64,000 bases of DNA from Streptomyces camelliae (GTDB taxonomy: Bacteria; Actinomycetota; Actinomycetes; Streptomycetales; Streptomycetaceae). How positions within the stretch are numbered: position 1 is the first letter of the stretch; every line of letters starts with the position of its first letter. The notes under the pieces are model-generated. The model saw only the letters and a program-made list of their open reading frames with translations. It made no database searches and had not been told where the DNA came from. Below are positions 16,355 to 24,890 of this stretch, in pieces. Made by a program: the position numbers and the translations under genes. The DNA is taken from the NCBI RefSeq assembly GCF_027625935.1, contig NZ_CP115300.1, positions 8,432,001 to 8,496,000 of the forward strand, read 5' to 3'.

Positions 16355-17443
16355 TCAGGCACGCCAGTGCGGGTCGTAACCGCTGGTCAGCTTGCGCTTG
16401 TTGTGCCGCCACCGCGGCTCGTGGTTCACCATGTCGTTGGTCAGCCCGCGCAGCCGGCGGATGACGGCGCCGTACGGCTTGATGACGAGCGACGACAGGG
16501 TGCCGCCGGGCGGCTCGTCCATGAACGGCATGAAGGTGTCGGGGAATCCGGGCATCGTGCAGCCGATGCAGATGCCGCCGACGTTGGGGCAGCCGCCGAT
16601 CCCGGCCATCCAGCCCCGCTTGGGCACGTTGCAGTTGACGACCGGGCCCCAACACCCGGTCTTCACCAGGCACTTGGGGGAGTTGTAGTCCAGGCCGAAG
16701 TCGCCCTGCTCGTAGTACGCGCCCCGGTCGCACCCCTCGTGCACGGTCTTGCCGAACAGCCACTGTGGACGCAGCATGTGGTCCAGCGGCGGCGGGGGAG
16801 CGGCACCGGCCGCGTGCTGGAGCACCCAGATCAGGGTCTCCATGAAGTTCTCCGGCTGGATGGGACACCCGGGCACGTTGACCACGGGCAGCCCGCCCTG
16901 CGACCGGTAGTCCCAGCCCAGGTAGTCCGCGAGCCCCATGCAGCCGGTCGGGTTGCCCGCCATCGCGTGGATGCCGCCGTACGCCGCGCAGGTCCCGGCG
17001 GCGACCACCGCCCAGGCCTTGGGCGCCAGTTGGTCGATCCACCAGTTGAGCGGCTGCGGCTCGCCCGTCTCCGGGTCGTTGCCGAACGACGTCCAGTAGC
17101 CGTCGCCCTTGATGACGTTCTGGTTCGGGACCGAGCCCTCGATCACGAGGAGGAACGGGGTCAGCTCGCCCCGTGCCGCCGCCCGGTAGGGGGCGAGGAA
17201 GTCCTCGCCGCCCAGGCTCGGCGAGAGCACCTTGTTGACGAGATGGACCTTCGGCAGGCCCGGGATGAGACCGAGCACCACGTCCTCCAGCGAGGGCTGG
17301 TCCGCGGCGGTCAGCGAGACGGTGTCGCCGTCGCAGCTCATGCCCTCCGAGATCCAGAGGATGTGGATCTCGTCGAACCCGCTGGGTGCCTCGGCCCCGC
17401 CGGGCTCGTCGCGGACCTCGGTGGTGTCGCGCTGTGTCGTCAT
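16355..17443 (-). CDS. hhyS: [NiFe]-hydrogenase small subunit, group 1h, with Asp in proximal cluster motif
   Basis: The 362-aa electron-transfer subunit lacks a Tat signal (no RRxFxK), as in group 1h. The motif at residues 33-40 is EGMSCDGD, where standard small subunits have CxxC; Asp40 replaces the second Cys, the known 3Cys/1Asp proximal 4Fe-4S site of this group. Further Cys motifs (GTCAAYGG, NVPGCPIQPENF, KCLVKTGCWGPVVNCNVPKRG, GGICIGCTMPGFPD) make the other clusters. ATG 17443 follows GGAAGG and overlaps the upstream stop (ATGA), coupling it to the 490-aa protein. Confidence 0.96.
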   Translation of the reverse strand: MTTQRDTTEVRDEPGGAEAPSGFDEIHILWISEGMSCDGDTVSLTAADQPSLEDVVLGLIPGLPKVHLVNKVLSPSLGGEDFLAPYRAAARGELTPFLLVIEGSVPNQNVIKGDGYWTSFGNDPETGEPQPLNWWIDQLAPKAWAVVAAGTCAAYGGIHAMAGNPTGCMGLADYLGWDYRSQGGLPVVNVPGCPIQPENFMETLIWVLQHAAGAAPPPPLDHMLRPQWLFGKTVHEGCDRGAYYEQGDFGLDYNSPKCLVKTGCWGPVVNCNVPKRGWMAGIGGCPNVGGICIGCTMPGFPDTFMPFMDEPPGGTLSSLVIKPYGAVIRRLRGLTNDMVNHEPRWRHNKRKLTSGYDPHWRA

Positions 17444-18912
17444 GTCTGCGCCTTCCGTCGGAACCGGTCGCCGAGTGGGTGGTGGACCGCCGGGTCCGGG
17501 CCGTCCGCGGGCGCGAGCGGTTCGAGTTCGGCGGGCCGGAAATAGTGGAAACGGCCGTACCAGCCGTGCAGTTCGGCGGCGGGATCGTCGTCGACCGTGA
17601 CGGCCAGGTGCACGCTGCCGTCCACGTCGTGGAGGACCGCGGCGACCTGCGCGGTCCGCCCCGCCAGGAACATGTCCTGGGCGTCCGCACCCCGGCCGCG
17701 CGGGCACAGCCGCACCCGGCTGCCGGCACCGACGGGCACCCCGGCCACGAGCACCGAGTCGGTGGTCGGGGACAGCCCCTCGTCGCCGCCCTCCTGCCAC
17801 CACGCGGGCCGCCCGGAAGCCGGGGTCTGCGCGGCGTCCGCCTGGGGCTGCGCGGGGGCCAGGGAACGGATCGCGCCGTGCAGCCGGGAGAGGACCTCCT
17901 GGGGCAGGGTCTCCACCCGGTCGAGGATCTGTGCGGCCCGCGCGTCGGTGGCCCGCGCCTCGGCCTTCTCCTCATCGGTCAGCAGCATCGTGCGCAGCGT
18001 GAGGATCTCGTCGATCTCCGCCGCGTCGTGCAGATCACCGGGACTCTCCGGAGCGACCTGCGGAAAGTCCGGCAGGATGATCGGCGCGGAGAGCAGCACG
18101 GCGCCCGTGCCGTCCGCCCGGGGCGCGCCGCCCAGCACGGGGAACGTGAAGGCGTTGCGACAGCCGCGCGCGTGCTCCGCGAGGCCCTCGGGCGGATCGA
18201 TCAGGGACACGAACTCCACGCCGTCCCCGCCGACGAGGGTGTGGGTGGCGATCAGCGCCTGCCGCAGCGCCTCGCCCCGGGGGGCCCGGGGATCCGGCAG
18301 CTCGCCGGTGTTCTCGGTCCGCACCCGCAGCCGGTAGAGGTCCGGCGCGAGCGGCTCGGCCGCCACGGTGGTCCGGGCCCGCACCTCCCGGCACCGCCGC
18401 ACGGTCCGTCCGGCGTCCGACGGCAACGGTTCGTACTCCGTGCCGGCGGGCGCGCCGACCTCGACGGTGCGCCCGCGGTGCAGCAGGTCCCGCAACGGCA
18501 GCACGAGGTCGGTCTCGCGCGGCACCGCCTCCTCGAACGACAGATGCGCGGCACCGTCGGCCGACCGCAGGGACGCGACCGGGCGGTGCCGGCCGTCGCC
18601 GCCGGGCGCCTCGACCTGCTTGTCCCGCATCTGCAGATACCGCACCCGCACCCGTACGACCGCGTCGGCCCGCCGCACCCGCAGCAGGCACTCGGTCCGC
18701 TGGTACCAGGAGTCCGCGGAGCCGGCGATCCCGGGCTCGACCGGGCCGTCCCGCTCCGCCCAGGCACGCGGCAGCAGCACCCCGAACTGCCAGCGGACCC
18801 GGTTCTTCGGCGAGGACCGGCGGTACGGATAGAGCAGGTAGCCCTCGTAGAGCACCGCGTCCGCGACGGCGCCGACCTGCTCGAAGCCCTCGGGCCCGAG
18901 TCCGTCCGTCAT
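17440..18912 (-). CDS. conserved 490-aa protein leading the hydrogenase structural operon
   Basis: This soluble-looking protein heads the operon and overlaps hhyS by 4 bases. ATG 18912 has a GAGGAGG site 6 bases upstream. It has Tyr/Arg-rich N-terminal text (LYEGYLLYPYRRSSPKNRVRW), a middle region with ARGCRNAFTFPVLGG and LSAPIILPDFPQVAPES, then a Glu-rich helical part (EIDEILTLRTMLLTDEEKAE) ending in CPRGRGADAQDMFLAGRTAQ and FHYFRPAELEPL. I know no characterised domain. As I recall, a conserved hypothetical gene precedes hhyS in many actinobacterial group 1h clusters, so a structural, assembly or electron-transfer role is likely but unproven. Confidence 0.88.
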   Translation of the reverse strand: MTDGLGPEGFEQVGAVADAVLYEGYLLYPYRRSSPKNRVRWQFGVLLPRAWAERDGPVEPGIAGSADSWYQRTECLLRVRRADAVVRVRVRYLQMRDKQVEAPGGDGRHRPVASLRSADGAAHLSFEEAVPRETDLVLPLRDLLHRGRTVEVGAPAGTEYEPLPSDAGRTVRRCREVRARTTVAAEPLAPDLYRLRVRTENTGELPDPRAPRGEALRQALIATHTLVGGDGVEFVSLIDPPEGLAEHARGCRNAFTFPVLGGAPRADGTGAVLLSAPIILPDFPQVAPESPGDLHDAAEIDEILTLRTMLLTDEEKAEARATDARAAQILDRVETLPQEVLSRLHGAIRSLAPAQPQADAAQTPASGRPAWWQEGGDEGLSPTTDSVLVAGVPVGAGSRVRLCPRGRGADAQDMFLAGRTAQVAAVLHDVDGSVHLAVTVDDDPAAELHGWYGRFHYFRPAELEPLAPADGPDPAVHHPLGDRFRRKAQT

Positions 18913-18943
18913 GCCGCCTCCTCGTCGCCGGTGTACGCGCGGA

Positions 18944-18972
18944 TCCCTATCCCTCACGGTCACACCCGTCAC
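18944..18972 (-). promoter_or_regulatory. candidate promoter of the hydrogenase structural operon
   Basis: On the - strand GTGACG (18972-18967) and TAGGGA (18949-18944) are 17 bases apart, with the -10 about 31 bases before the first ATG. It is a weak match, chosen only from position and spacing. The 355-bp region up to the xylanase gene must hold both divergent promoters. Confidence 0.25.
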
Positions 18973-19028
18973 GGCCGCTCGCCCCTCCGGAGGACTGTCA
19001 TTGGGCCGCTCAGGGGACGACGAACAGT

Positions 19029-19047
19029 GCTTCGAAACATTCGAAGC
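19029..19047. promoter_or_regulatory. upstream palindromic operator candidate of xylanase operon
   Basis: Perfect 8-base arms GCTTCGAA and TTCGAAGC flank ACA. The 13-mer TTCGAAACATTCG inside it returns as an exact reverse complement at 19163-19175. It lies in an unusually AT-rich stretch about 220 bases before the xylanase start. Confidence 0.65.
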
Positions 19048-19162
19048 GCGGAGTTCAAATTACGATCTTGCCTTCCAGGGTGCCGACTCTCTTGGTGAAG
19101 TTTCCTCTTTAACAAGTCACTTGAACTGCTGAAATAAGAATCAGGCCACTTGATCGCGTAGA

Positions 19163-19175
19163 CGAATGTTTCGAA
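19163..19175. promoter_or_regulatory. promoter-proximal copy of the 13-bp operator
   Basis: CGAATGTTTCGAA is the exact reverse complement of the 13-mer at 19031-19043. It lies 16 bases before a TTGACA element, the place for a repressor or activator. Two inverted sites 132 bp apart would allow a DNA loop. Confidence 0.6.
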
Positions 19176-19191
19176 ATAATCACCGAAACTG

Positions 19192-19220
19192 TTGACAGCT
19201 GACATGCCCAGGCCAACACT
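19192..19220 (+). promoter_or_regulatory. candidate promoter of xylanase operon
   Basis: TTGACA (19192-19197) is followed after 17 bases by AACACT (19215-19220), 47 bases before the ATG. The -35 is a consensus match, the -10 is poor. A strong GAGGAGG ribosome site sits just before the start codon. Confidence 0.45.
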
Positions 19221-19267
19221 CCCCTCCAAGTCACACCCGCACAGGCCGTACGAGGAGGAGGCACGAC

Positions 19268-19939
19268 ATGAGCGTGTTCGACCACGCACTGAGCCGTAGG
19301 AGCGCAGGCGCCCTGCTGCTGGGCGCCGGGGCCGCACTGGCCCTGCCCGGCACCGCCCGCGCCGCCACGGTCATCACCACGAACCAGACCGGCACCAACA
19401 ACGGCTACTACTACTCGTTCTGGACCGACGCCCAGGGCACGGTCTCCATGACCCTGGGCTCGGGCGGCAACTACAGCACCAGCTGGAGCAACACCGGCAA
19501 CTTCGTCGCGGGCAAGGGCTGGAGCACCGGCGGACGCCGGAGCGTGACGTACTCGGGCAGCTTCAACCCGTCCGGCAACGGCTACCTGTCCCTCTACGGA
19601 TGGACGTCGAACCCGCTCGTCGAGTACTACATCGTCGACAACTGGGGCACCTACCGGCCCACGGGCACGTACAAGGGAAGCGTCACCAGCGACGGCGGCA
19701 CGTACGACATCTACGAGACGACGCGGTACAACGCCCCGTCCGTCGAAGGCACCAGGACCTTCAACCAGTACTGGAGCGTGCGGCAGTCGAAGCGGACCGG
19801 CGGCACCATAACCACCGGCAACCACTTCGACGCCTGGGCCCGCGCCGGGATGGCCCTCGGCAGCTTCAAGTACTACATGATCCTGGCGACCGAGGGTTAC
19901 CAGAGCAGCGGCAACTCGAACATCACGGTGATGTCATGA
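19268..19939 (+). CDS. secreted endo-1,4-beta-xylanase, GH11
   Basis: The 223-aa protein has a twin-Arg-like signal ([20 protein letters not shown], cleavage near ARA-AT) and one GH11 jelly-roll domain with no carbohydrate-binding module. Catalytic Glu119 lies in [13 protein letters not shown] and Glu209 in [12 protein letters not shown], the expected nucleophile and acid/base. It cuts the xylan backbone outside the cell. The stop overlaps the next ATG (ATGA), coupling it to a deacetylase, the same arrangement as xylanase/acetylxylan esterase pairs known in Streptomyces. Two inverted operator-like sites lie upstream. Confidence 0.95.
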   Translation: MSVFDHALSRRSAGALLLGAGAALALPGTARAATVITTNQTGTNNGYYYSFWTDAQGTVSMTLGSGGNYSTSWSNTGNFVAGKGWSTGGRRSVTYSGSFNPSGNGYLSLYGWTSNPLVEYYIVDNWGTYRPTGTYKGSVTSDGGTYDIYETTRYNAPSVEGTRTFNQYWSVRQSKRTGGTITTGNHFDAWARAGMALGSFKYYMILATEGYQSSGNSNITVMS

Positions 19940-20640
19940 GGGCCGTACGGCCGCTCGCGTCCCGTCCGCTGACGGCGGCAGCCACGGCAGCCACGGCCGC
20001 CGCGCTGGCCGCCGCCGGCATGCTCACCGTCGGCGCCGCCCCGTCCCACGCGGCCGGCTGCTCCGGCTATGTCGGCCTCACCTTCGACGACGGCCCGTCC
20101 GACGCCCACACCCCGGCCCTGCTGAGCGCGCTCAAGCAGTACGGGCTGCGGGCCACGATGTTCAACGAGGGCCGGTACGCGGCGGCTTACCCCGCCCAGG
20201 TCCGGGCCGAGGCGGCTGCCGGGATGTGGATCGGTGACCACAGCTACACCCATCCGCATCTGACCCAGCTCAGCCAGGCGCAGGTCGACTCCGAGATCTC
20301 CCGCACCCAGCAGGCGATCGCGGCGGCAGGCGGCGGCACACCCCGGTTGTTCCGCCCGCCGTACGGCGAGACCGACGCCACGGTCAGGGCGGTGGCGGCC
20401 AAGTACGGCCTGACCCAGGTCATCTGGGACGTCGACTCGCAGGACTGGAACGGCGCGACCACCGACGCCATCGTCCAGGCCGTGTCCCGGCTGACCAGCG
20501 GCCAGGTCATCCTCATGCACGAGTGGCCGGCCAACACCCTGGCCGCGATCCCGCGCATCGCCCAGACCCTGGCGAGCCGTGGCCTGTGCGCGGGCATGAT
20601 CTCCCCGCAGACGGGCCACGCCGTCGCTCCCACGGACTGA
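19936..20640 (+). CDS. secreted polysaccharide deacetylase (CE4), probable acetylxylan esterase
   Basis: The 234-aa protein has an Ala-rich signal peptide (cleavage near AAPSHA-AG) and the CE4 NodB domain: [13 protein letters not shown] (metal Asp and base), [10 protein letters not shown] (metal His pair), [11 protein letters not shown], and a late VILMHEW motif. CE4 enzymes remove acetyl groups from xylan, chitin or peptidoglycan. Its coupling to a GH11 xylanase makes acetylxylan the likely substrate, exposing the chain to its partner. There is no binding module. A strong terminator follows. Confidence 0.9.
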   Translation: MRAVRPLASRPLTAAATAATAAALAAAGMLTVGAAPSHAAGCSGYVGLTFDDGPSDAHTPALLSALKQYGLRATMFNEGRYAAAYPAQVRAEAAAGMWIGDHSYTHPHLTQLSQAQVDSEISRTQQAIAAAGGGTPRLFRPPYGETDATVRAVAAKYGLTQVIWDVDSQDWNGATTDAIVQAVSRLTSGQVILMHEWPANTLAAIPRIAQTLASRGLCAGMISPQTGHAVAPTD

Positions 20641-20652
20641 CCCGGCCCGCGC

Positions 20653-20693
20653 CCCGTCGGCACGGCGCAACGGCCGCCGTGCCGACGGGTTTT
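20653..20693 (+). terminator. strong intrinsic terminator of xylanase/esterase operon
   Basis: A 15-bp perfect stem (CCCGTCGGCACGGCG with its complement, arms 20653-20667 and 20675-20689), a 7-base loop and TTTT right after make this the clearest factor-independent terminator in the window. Confidence 0.9.
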
Positions 20694-20823
20694 CGCGCGC
20701 TGCCGCCGCCCCGATGCCTCGAACGCGCCCTCCCCGGTGCCTCGAACGCCGTCTTTCGGGCCCCCTCCGCATGGGATCATGGACCGGGTCCGCCCCGGCA
20801 GCCGAAGGAGAGAGGATCCGCAC

Positions 20824-21027
20824 ATGTTCGACGCTCTGAAGAACCTGAAGGACACGATCGAGGACATCGCCGAGGCCCACGGCGACAAGATCGCCGACGG
20901 TCTGGAGAAGGCCGGCGACTTCATCGACGACCGTACCGACGGCAAGCACAGCGACACGATCGACAAGGCCGTCGACAAGGCGCAGGACCTCGTCGAGAAG
21001 CTGGGCGAGAACGGCAAGAAGCACTGA
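20824..21027 (+). CDS. antitoxin-like protein (Rv0909/MT0933 family)
   Basis: The 67-aa, highly charged helical protein (MFDALKNLKDTIEDIAEAHG..., EKAGDFIDDRTDGKHSD, VDKAQDLVEKLGE) fits the MT0933-like antitoxin family of actinobacteria. AAGGAGAG lies about 10 bases before the ATG. No toxin gene is adjacent: the neighbour is a convergent LysR regulator. Streptomyces carries many such solitary copies, so a toxin-antitoxin role here is doubtful. Confidence 0.78.
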   Translation: MFDALKNLKDTIEDIAEAHGDKIADGLEKAGDFIDDRTDGKHSDTIDKAVDKAQDLVEKLGENGKKH

Positions 21028-21046
21028 CCCCGGGTGTGCGCACCGG

Positions 21047-21943
21047 TCACGGGGAGCGCGCGAGGTCGAGGCAGCAGCGCACGAAGTCCCGTACGACCGG
21101 ATTCCGGTCGTCGGCCCGGGCCCAGGCCACGCCAACCCACGTCGGCCCCACTCCCGTGACCGGCCGGTAGACCACACCGGGGCGGGCGTAGAACCGCGCG
21201 GCGGACTCCGGCGCGAGGGCGATGCCGTAGCCGCTCGCGATGGCGCTCAGCCAGTCGTCCGGCTGCTCGGTGACCGCGCCGATCCGCACCGGACGGCCCG
21301 CGCGCTCGTCGGCGGCCAGCCAGTGGTCGCGCCACGCCCCGGTGTGCGCCGGCGCGGCGACGAACGGCTCGTCCCACAGCTCGCGGAAGGCGATCTCGGT
21401 GCGCCCCGCGAGCGGATGCCCGCTCGGCAGCGCCACCCAGCGCGCCTCGCTGAACAGCACCTCCACCCGCAGCGCGCCCTGACCCGGGAACGGCAGCCGG
21501 AGCAGCGCCGCGTCCACCTCGCCGTCGGCCAGGCCCGCACTCGGGTTCGTCCAGGCCGCCTGCCGCAGTTCGGCCCGCCAGCCGGGCCGCCGCCGGGCGA
21601 ACTCGGCGACGATCTCGTGGGTCGCCTCGTTGGCCGCGCTCGCCACGAACCCCACGCGCAGCACCCGCGCCGAACGCCGCCCGGCGGCCCGCGTGGTGCG
21701 CAGCGCCTCGTCCCAGGACGCGAGCAACTCCGGCACCCGGTCGGCCAGTTCACGACCCGCGTCGGTCAGTGCCATCCCGGTGCGCGAGCGGTCGAAGAGC
21801 CGTACGCCGAGCTGGTTCTCCAGCTGGCGGACCTGCTTGGTCAGGGCCGGCTGGGACACGAACACGCGCTCCGTGGCACGGGTGAGGCTGCCCTCCTCGG
21901 CGACGGCGAGGAACGCACGCAGCAGACGCGTGTCGACATCCAT
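21047..21943 (-). CDS. LysR-family transcriptional regulator
   Basis: The 298-aa regulator has an N-terminal winged helix-turn-helix (LLRAFLAVAEEGSLTRATER, QPALTKQVRQLENQLGVRLF) and a LysR substrate-binding domain from about residue 90. ATG 21943 is preferred over a GTG two codons upstream. It is divergent from a DoxX-like gene across only 61 bp; an ATA...TAT half-site pair at 21955-21968 there is a possible LysR box. By the usual logic of this family it should control that neighbour and itself. The effector is unknown. Confidence 0.9.
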   Translation of the reverse strand: MDVDTRLLRAFLAVAEEGSLTRATERVFVSQPALTKQVRQLENQLGVRLFDRSRTGMALTDAGRELADRVPELLASWDEALRTTRAAGRRSARVLRVGFVASAANEATHEIVAEFARRRPGWRAELRQAAWTNPSAGLADGEVDAALLRLPFPGQGALRVEVLFSEARWVALPSGHPLAGRTEIAFRELWDEPFVAAPAHTGAWRDHWLAADERAGRPVRIGAVTEQPDDWLSAIASGYGIALAPESAARFYARPGVVYRPVTGVGPTWVGVAWARADDRNPVVRDFVRCCLDLARSP

Positions 21944-22004
21944 TCCCACAGGTTATAGAAGCTGGTATTGGACGGCACAACAGCCGTCCGGTGAGGGTGG
22001 AGGC

Positions 22005-22355
22005 ATGGATATCGCCTCTGTGGTCGTCACCTGCGCGGCCGTCCTGGCCAACGCCGGCATCGCGGCGGCGGACGCCGCCAGGGCGCCGTTCGTCCTCGCC
22101 AACTCGGCCGAGGTCGGCGTGCCGCGCACCTGGCTCCCCGCCCTGGCACTGCTGAAGGCGGCGGGAGCGGCCGGACTGCTCCTCGGCCTGTTCGGCATAC
22201 GGCCCCTGGGGATCGCGGCAGGCGCCGGACTGGTGCTGTTCTACGTCGGCGCCCTGACCGCCCACGTCCGGGCGCGGGTGTTCCACAACATCGCCTTCCC
22301 CGGACTGTTCCTCGCGCTGGCCGCGGGCGCGCTGACCCTGGCGGCAGCCCGCTGA
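22005..22355 (+). CDS. DoxX-like membrane protein
   Basis: The 116-aa protein has four hydrophobic helices with the DoxX layout (ASVVVTCAAVLANAGIAAAD, LPALALLKAAGAAGLLLGLF, AAGAGLVLFYVGALTAHVRA, LFLALAAGALTLAA). The motif LALLKAAGAAGLL and the late HVRAR are typical of small DoxX proteins linked to redox or organic-compound stress. GGTGGAGG lies just before the ATG. Divergent LysR control is likely. Confidence 0.85.
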   Translation: MDIASVVVTCAAVLANAGIAAADAARAPFVLANSAEVGVPRTWLPALALLKAAGAAGLLLGLFGIRPLGIAAGAGLVLFYVGALTAHVRARVFHNIAFPGLFLALAAGALTLAAAR

Positions 22356-22364
22356 CCGGAGCGG

Positions 22365-23570
22365 TCACCGCAGCCGCTCCAGCGCCACCAGGGCCGCGTC
22401 GTCGTCGAGGTCGCCGCGGACGTGGTGCAGGAGGTCACGGCGCAGCGCGGCCACCATCGCCTCCAGCGGCCGGCCCGCGTGCGCGTGGATCCGGGCGGCC
22501 AGGTCAGGGAAGCGGCCGAGGCGGTCGCGGGCCTCGATGAAGCCGTCGGTGTACAGCACGAGCCGGTCACCGGGGCCGAACGGCACGGTCTGGGCGGCGG
22601 GTTCCGCGGTCAGCAGATCGCCGAGCCCGAGCGGCGCCCCCGGGCGGTCCGGCTCGCAGGGGCGCACCTCGCCCGCCCGCACGAGGTACGGCTCGGGGTG
22701 GCCGCAGTGCACCAGGCGGGCCACGCGGTCGCCGGGCGGGAACTCCACCAGCAGCGCGGTCGCGAACCGCTCGGTGAACAGCGCGTCCCGGCCCCGGCCG
22801 GCGGGCCGTGCCGGGCCCGGATCCCCGTCCAGTGCGGCGATGTGCCGCCTCGCCCGGGCGTCCAGCAGCTCCGCCACCCGCGTCAACGACGCCTCGCCGT
22901 AGGCCAGTTCGCGGAACGCGCTGAGCAGCGTCGAGGTGGCGCCGACGGCCGGCAGCCCCTTGCCCCGTACGTCACCGATCAGGATCCGGGTGCCGTACGG
23001 TGTGCGCAGCGCCTCGTAGAAGTCGCCGCCCATCCGCGCCTCCGACTCGGCCGGCAGATACACCCCGGACAGGGCGAGCGAGCCGGCGCGGTGGGGGAGC
23101 GGATGCATCAGGGCGCGCTGCGCGGTCTCGGCGACGGAGCGGACCTGGCGCAGCTGCCGATCCCGGCGCTGCCGCAGCGCGCACGCGGCCAGCGAGGTGA
23201 GTCCGACCACGAACAGGCCGGCGAGCGTGACGTCCGCGTCCGGACGCCCGCAGCTCCCGGCCGCCCACTGGAGCAGCGCCGTGATCACGAGCGTGGCGCA
23301 CGCCAGCGCCGCCGTCGCCCACCGGGGGAGCAGCGCGGCGGCCAGCACCGGAACGGCGGCCAGCACCGGAGCGATGTGCAGCCAGTCCGGGGTGAGCAGA
23401 TCGGTGACGGTGACGATGGCCATGAACAGCACGGGAGCCGACACAAGGAGGGCGCGGGCCGGGACGCGTCGGTGCCACGCCGGCCCAGGGTCCCGGTGCC
23501 GGTGGGGTGCGGCGGCCGCGGTGGCGGTGTCCGGACGGGCGGTGGGGTGATCGGTGGCGTGAGGGGTCAT
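22365..23570 (-). CDS. membrane-anchored SpoIIE-type PP2C phosphatase
   Basis: The 401-aa protein has an N-terminal run of four membrane helices (residues about 40-150), a short linker (LRQRRDRQLRQVRSVAETAQ) and a SpoIIE/RsbU-type PP2C domain with RMGGDFYEA, IGDVRGKGLPAVG, VHCGHPEPYL and LYTDGFIEARDR. These enzymes dephosphorylate anti-anti-sigma factors, linking membrane signals to sigma-factor control. ATG 23570 overlaps the upstream FUSC gene stop by 4 bases. No sigma, RsbW or RsbV partner is visible nearby. Confidence 0.9.
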   Translation of the reverse strand: MTPHATDHPTARPDTATAAAAPHRHRDPGPAWHRRVPARALLVSAPVLFMAIVTVTDLLTPDWLHIAPVLAAVPVLAAALLPRWATAALACATLVITALLQWAAGSCGRPDADVTLAGLFVVGLTSLAACALRQRRDRQLRQVRSVAETAQRALMHPLPHRAGSLALSGVYLPAESEARMGGDFYEALRTPYGTRILIGDVRGKGLPAVGATSTLLSAFRELAYGEASLTRVAELLDARARRHIAALDGDPGPARPAGRGRDALFTERFATALLVEFPPGDRVARLVHCGHPEPYLVRAGEVRPCEPDRPGAPLGLGDLLTAEPAAQTVPFGPGDRLVLYTDGFIEARDRLGRFPDLAARIHAHAGRPLEAMVAALRRDLLHHVRGDLDDDAALVALERLR

Positions 23571-24655
23571 CGTCGAGGGGTGGGTCGCAGCGGGTCGAGG
23601 ATCCGGTGGGACCGGGCGGCGGGTGCGGGCGCCGGCTCCGACAGACAGCTCAGCGCCGACTCCAGGGGCCGCAGCAGACGCCGGTCCGCGGCGGCGCCGG
23701 GCGGGGGATCGCAGCCGGGGGCGCCGAGCCGGGTGAGGGCGTGCCGGGCGGCGGGCAGTGCGGGGTGCGGCCGTCCGCCCCGGCAGGAGTAGGCACACAG
23801 GGCCGTCGTGCGCAGCAGGTGCGCGTACGGCCGTGAGAAGCCGGAGTCGTCAGCCGGACCGGACTCCGTGTCCAGCAGCCGGCCGGTCGCGGTCACCTGC
23901 CCGGCCACACCGCCCAGCGTGCGCAGTACCCGGTGGTCCAGGTGCCGGCGGCGGCGCCGGGCGGTCGGCCGGGGGTTCCAGCGCATGCTCTCGTGCGCCT
24001 CGTCCACGGCGGTGCGGGCCCGGGTGAGCGCCGTGTCCAGATCGTTCTCCCAGGCCGGTCCGAGCACACTCCGGGGGCGCTCGTGCCGTACGACCGCGTC
24101 GGCCAGGCCGTCGAGATGCCGGGCGACCAGCAGCCGCAGGTCCTCCAGCGCCCGCTCGGCGGACCGTACGCGTACGACGGGGAAGAGCAGCGCGCCGCAC
24201 GCCAGGCCGAAGCCGATGCCGAGCACCATCTCCGCGAGGTGGGTGATCAGCTCGTCGTGGTGGCGGCCGCGGATCAGGGCGAACGTGATGAGGGCGGTCA
24301 TCGGGACGTGCAGGCCGTGGTGGCCGAGGAAGCCGTGCCGGGCCAGCAGCACGGAGACGAAGGCGACGAGTGCCAGGCCGGCCGTGCCGGGGCCGGCGTA
24401 CAGCGCGCCGGGCACGGCGACGAGGACGCCGATCAGGCATCCGGCGGCGTACCGCGCGGCGGCGCCGACCGTCGCTGCCACGGTCGTCTCGACGACGAGC
24501 AGGGCCGCGACGGCGCCCGCGTAGGGGTCGGAGACGTGCAGGAGCAGGACGCAGGTCTGCCAGGTCAACCCGGCCGCCACGGTCGCCCGCGCCGCCTCGG
24601 CGCAGCCGGCCCGGCGCAGCCGGGATGTGAGAGCGGACAGCTGTGCGCTGTGCAT
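23567..24655 (-). CDS. FUSC/aromatic acid exporter family protein
   Basis: The 362-aa protein carries six hydrophobic helices in the first 170 residues (TVAAGLTWQTCVLLLHVSDP, GLALVAFVSVLLARHGFLG, LAEMVLGIGFGLACGALLFP) followed by a cytosolic helical region, the FUSC-like plan. The family exports aromatic acids or similar compounds. ATG 24655 is chosen after GGAAGGAAG and from the usual N-terminal length. It is coupled to the SpoIIE-type phosphatase. A GGCATATGCC palindrome (24727-24736) lies in the upstream region. Confidence 0.85.
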   Translation of the reverse strand: MHSAQLSALTSRLRRAGCAEAARATVAAGLTWQTCVLLLHVSDPYAGAVAALLVVETTVAATVGAAARYAAGCLIGVLVAVPGALYAGPGTAGLALVAFVSVLLARHGFLGHHGLHVPMTALITFALIRGRHHDELITHLAEMVLGIGFGLACGALLFPVVRVRSAERALEDLRLLVARHLDGLADAVVRHERPRSVLGPAWENDLDTALTRARTAVDEAHESMRWNPRPTARRRRRHLDHRVLRTLGGVAGQVTATGRLLDTESGPADDSGFSRPYAHLLRTTALCAYSCRGGRPHPALPAARHALTRLGAPGCDPPPGAAADRRLLRPLESALSCLSEPAPAPAARSHRILDPLRPTPRR

Positions 24656-24890
24656 GTCGGGCCGTCTTCCTTCCGCGAGCGAGTCCGTCGGGTCGGTCGA
24701 GCCGCCCAGGGTAATCAGACAAATAGGGCATATGCCAAATACGGGCCGTGTGACATGGGTGGTGCGGCCATGGTGGTTCAAACCTCAACAGGATGGGCGG
24801 CGCTTCTTCCTCTGTCGGGCCGGTTGAAGGGCCCGTGAACTGCGAGTCCGCAGCCGCGGGGGTGCTGCTGATGGGGGGAGCGGAGAGCGG

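Noticed and set aside
14501..17545. Open frame of 1014 codons on the + strand opposite hhyL and hhyS
   Set aside because: It covers two unmistakable hydrogenase genes in antisense and reads as His/Val/Arg-rich low-complexity text.
20824..21027. A toxin-antitoxin pair
   Set aside because: Only the antitoxin-like gene is present; neighbours are a CE4 esterase and a LysR regulator.
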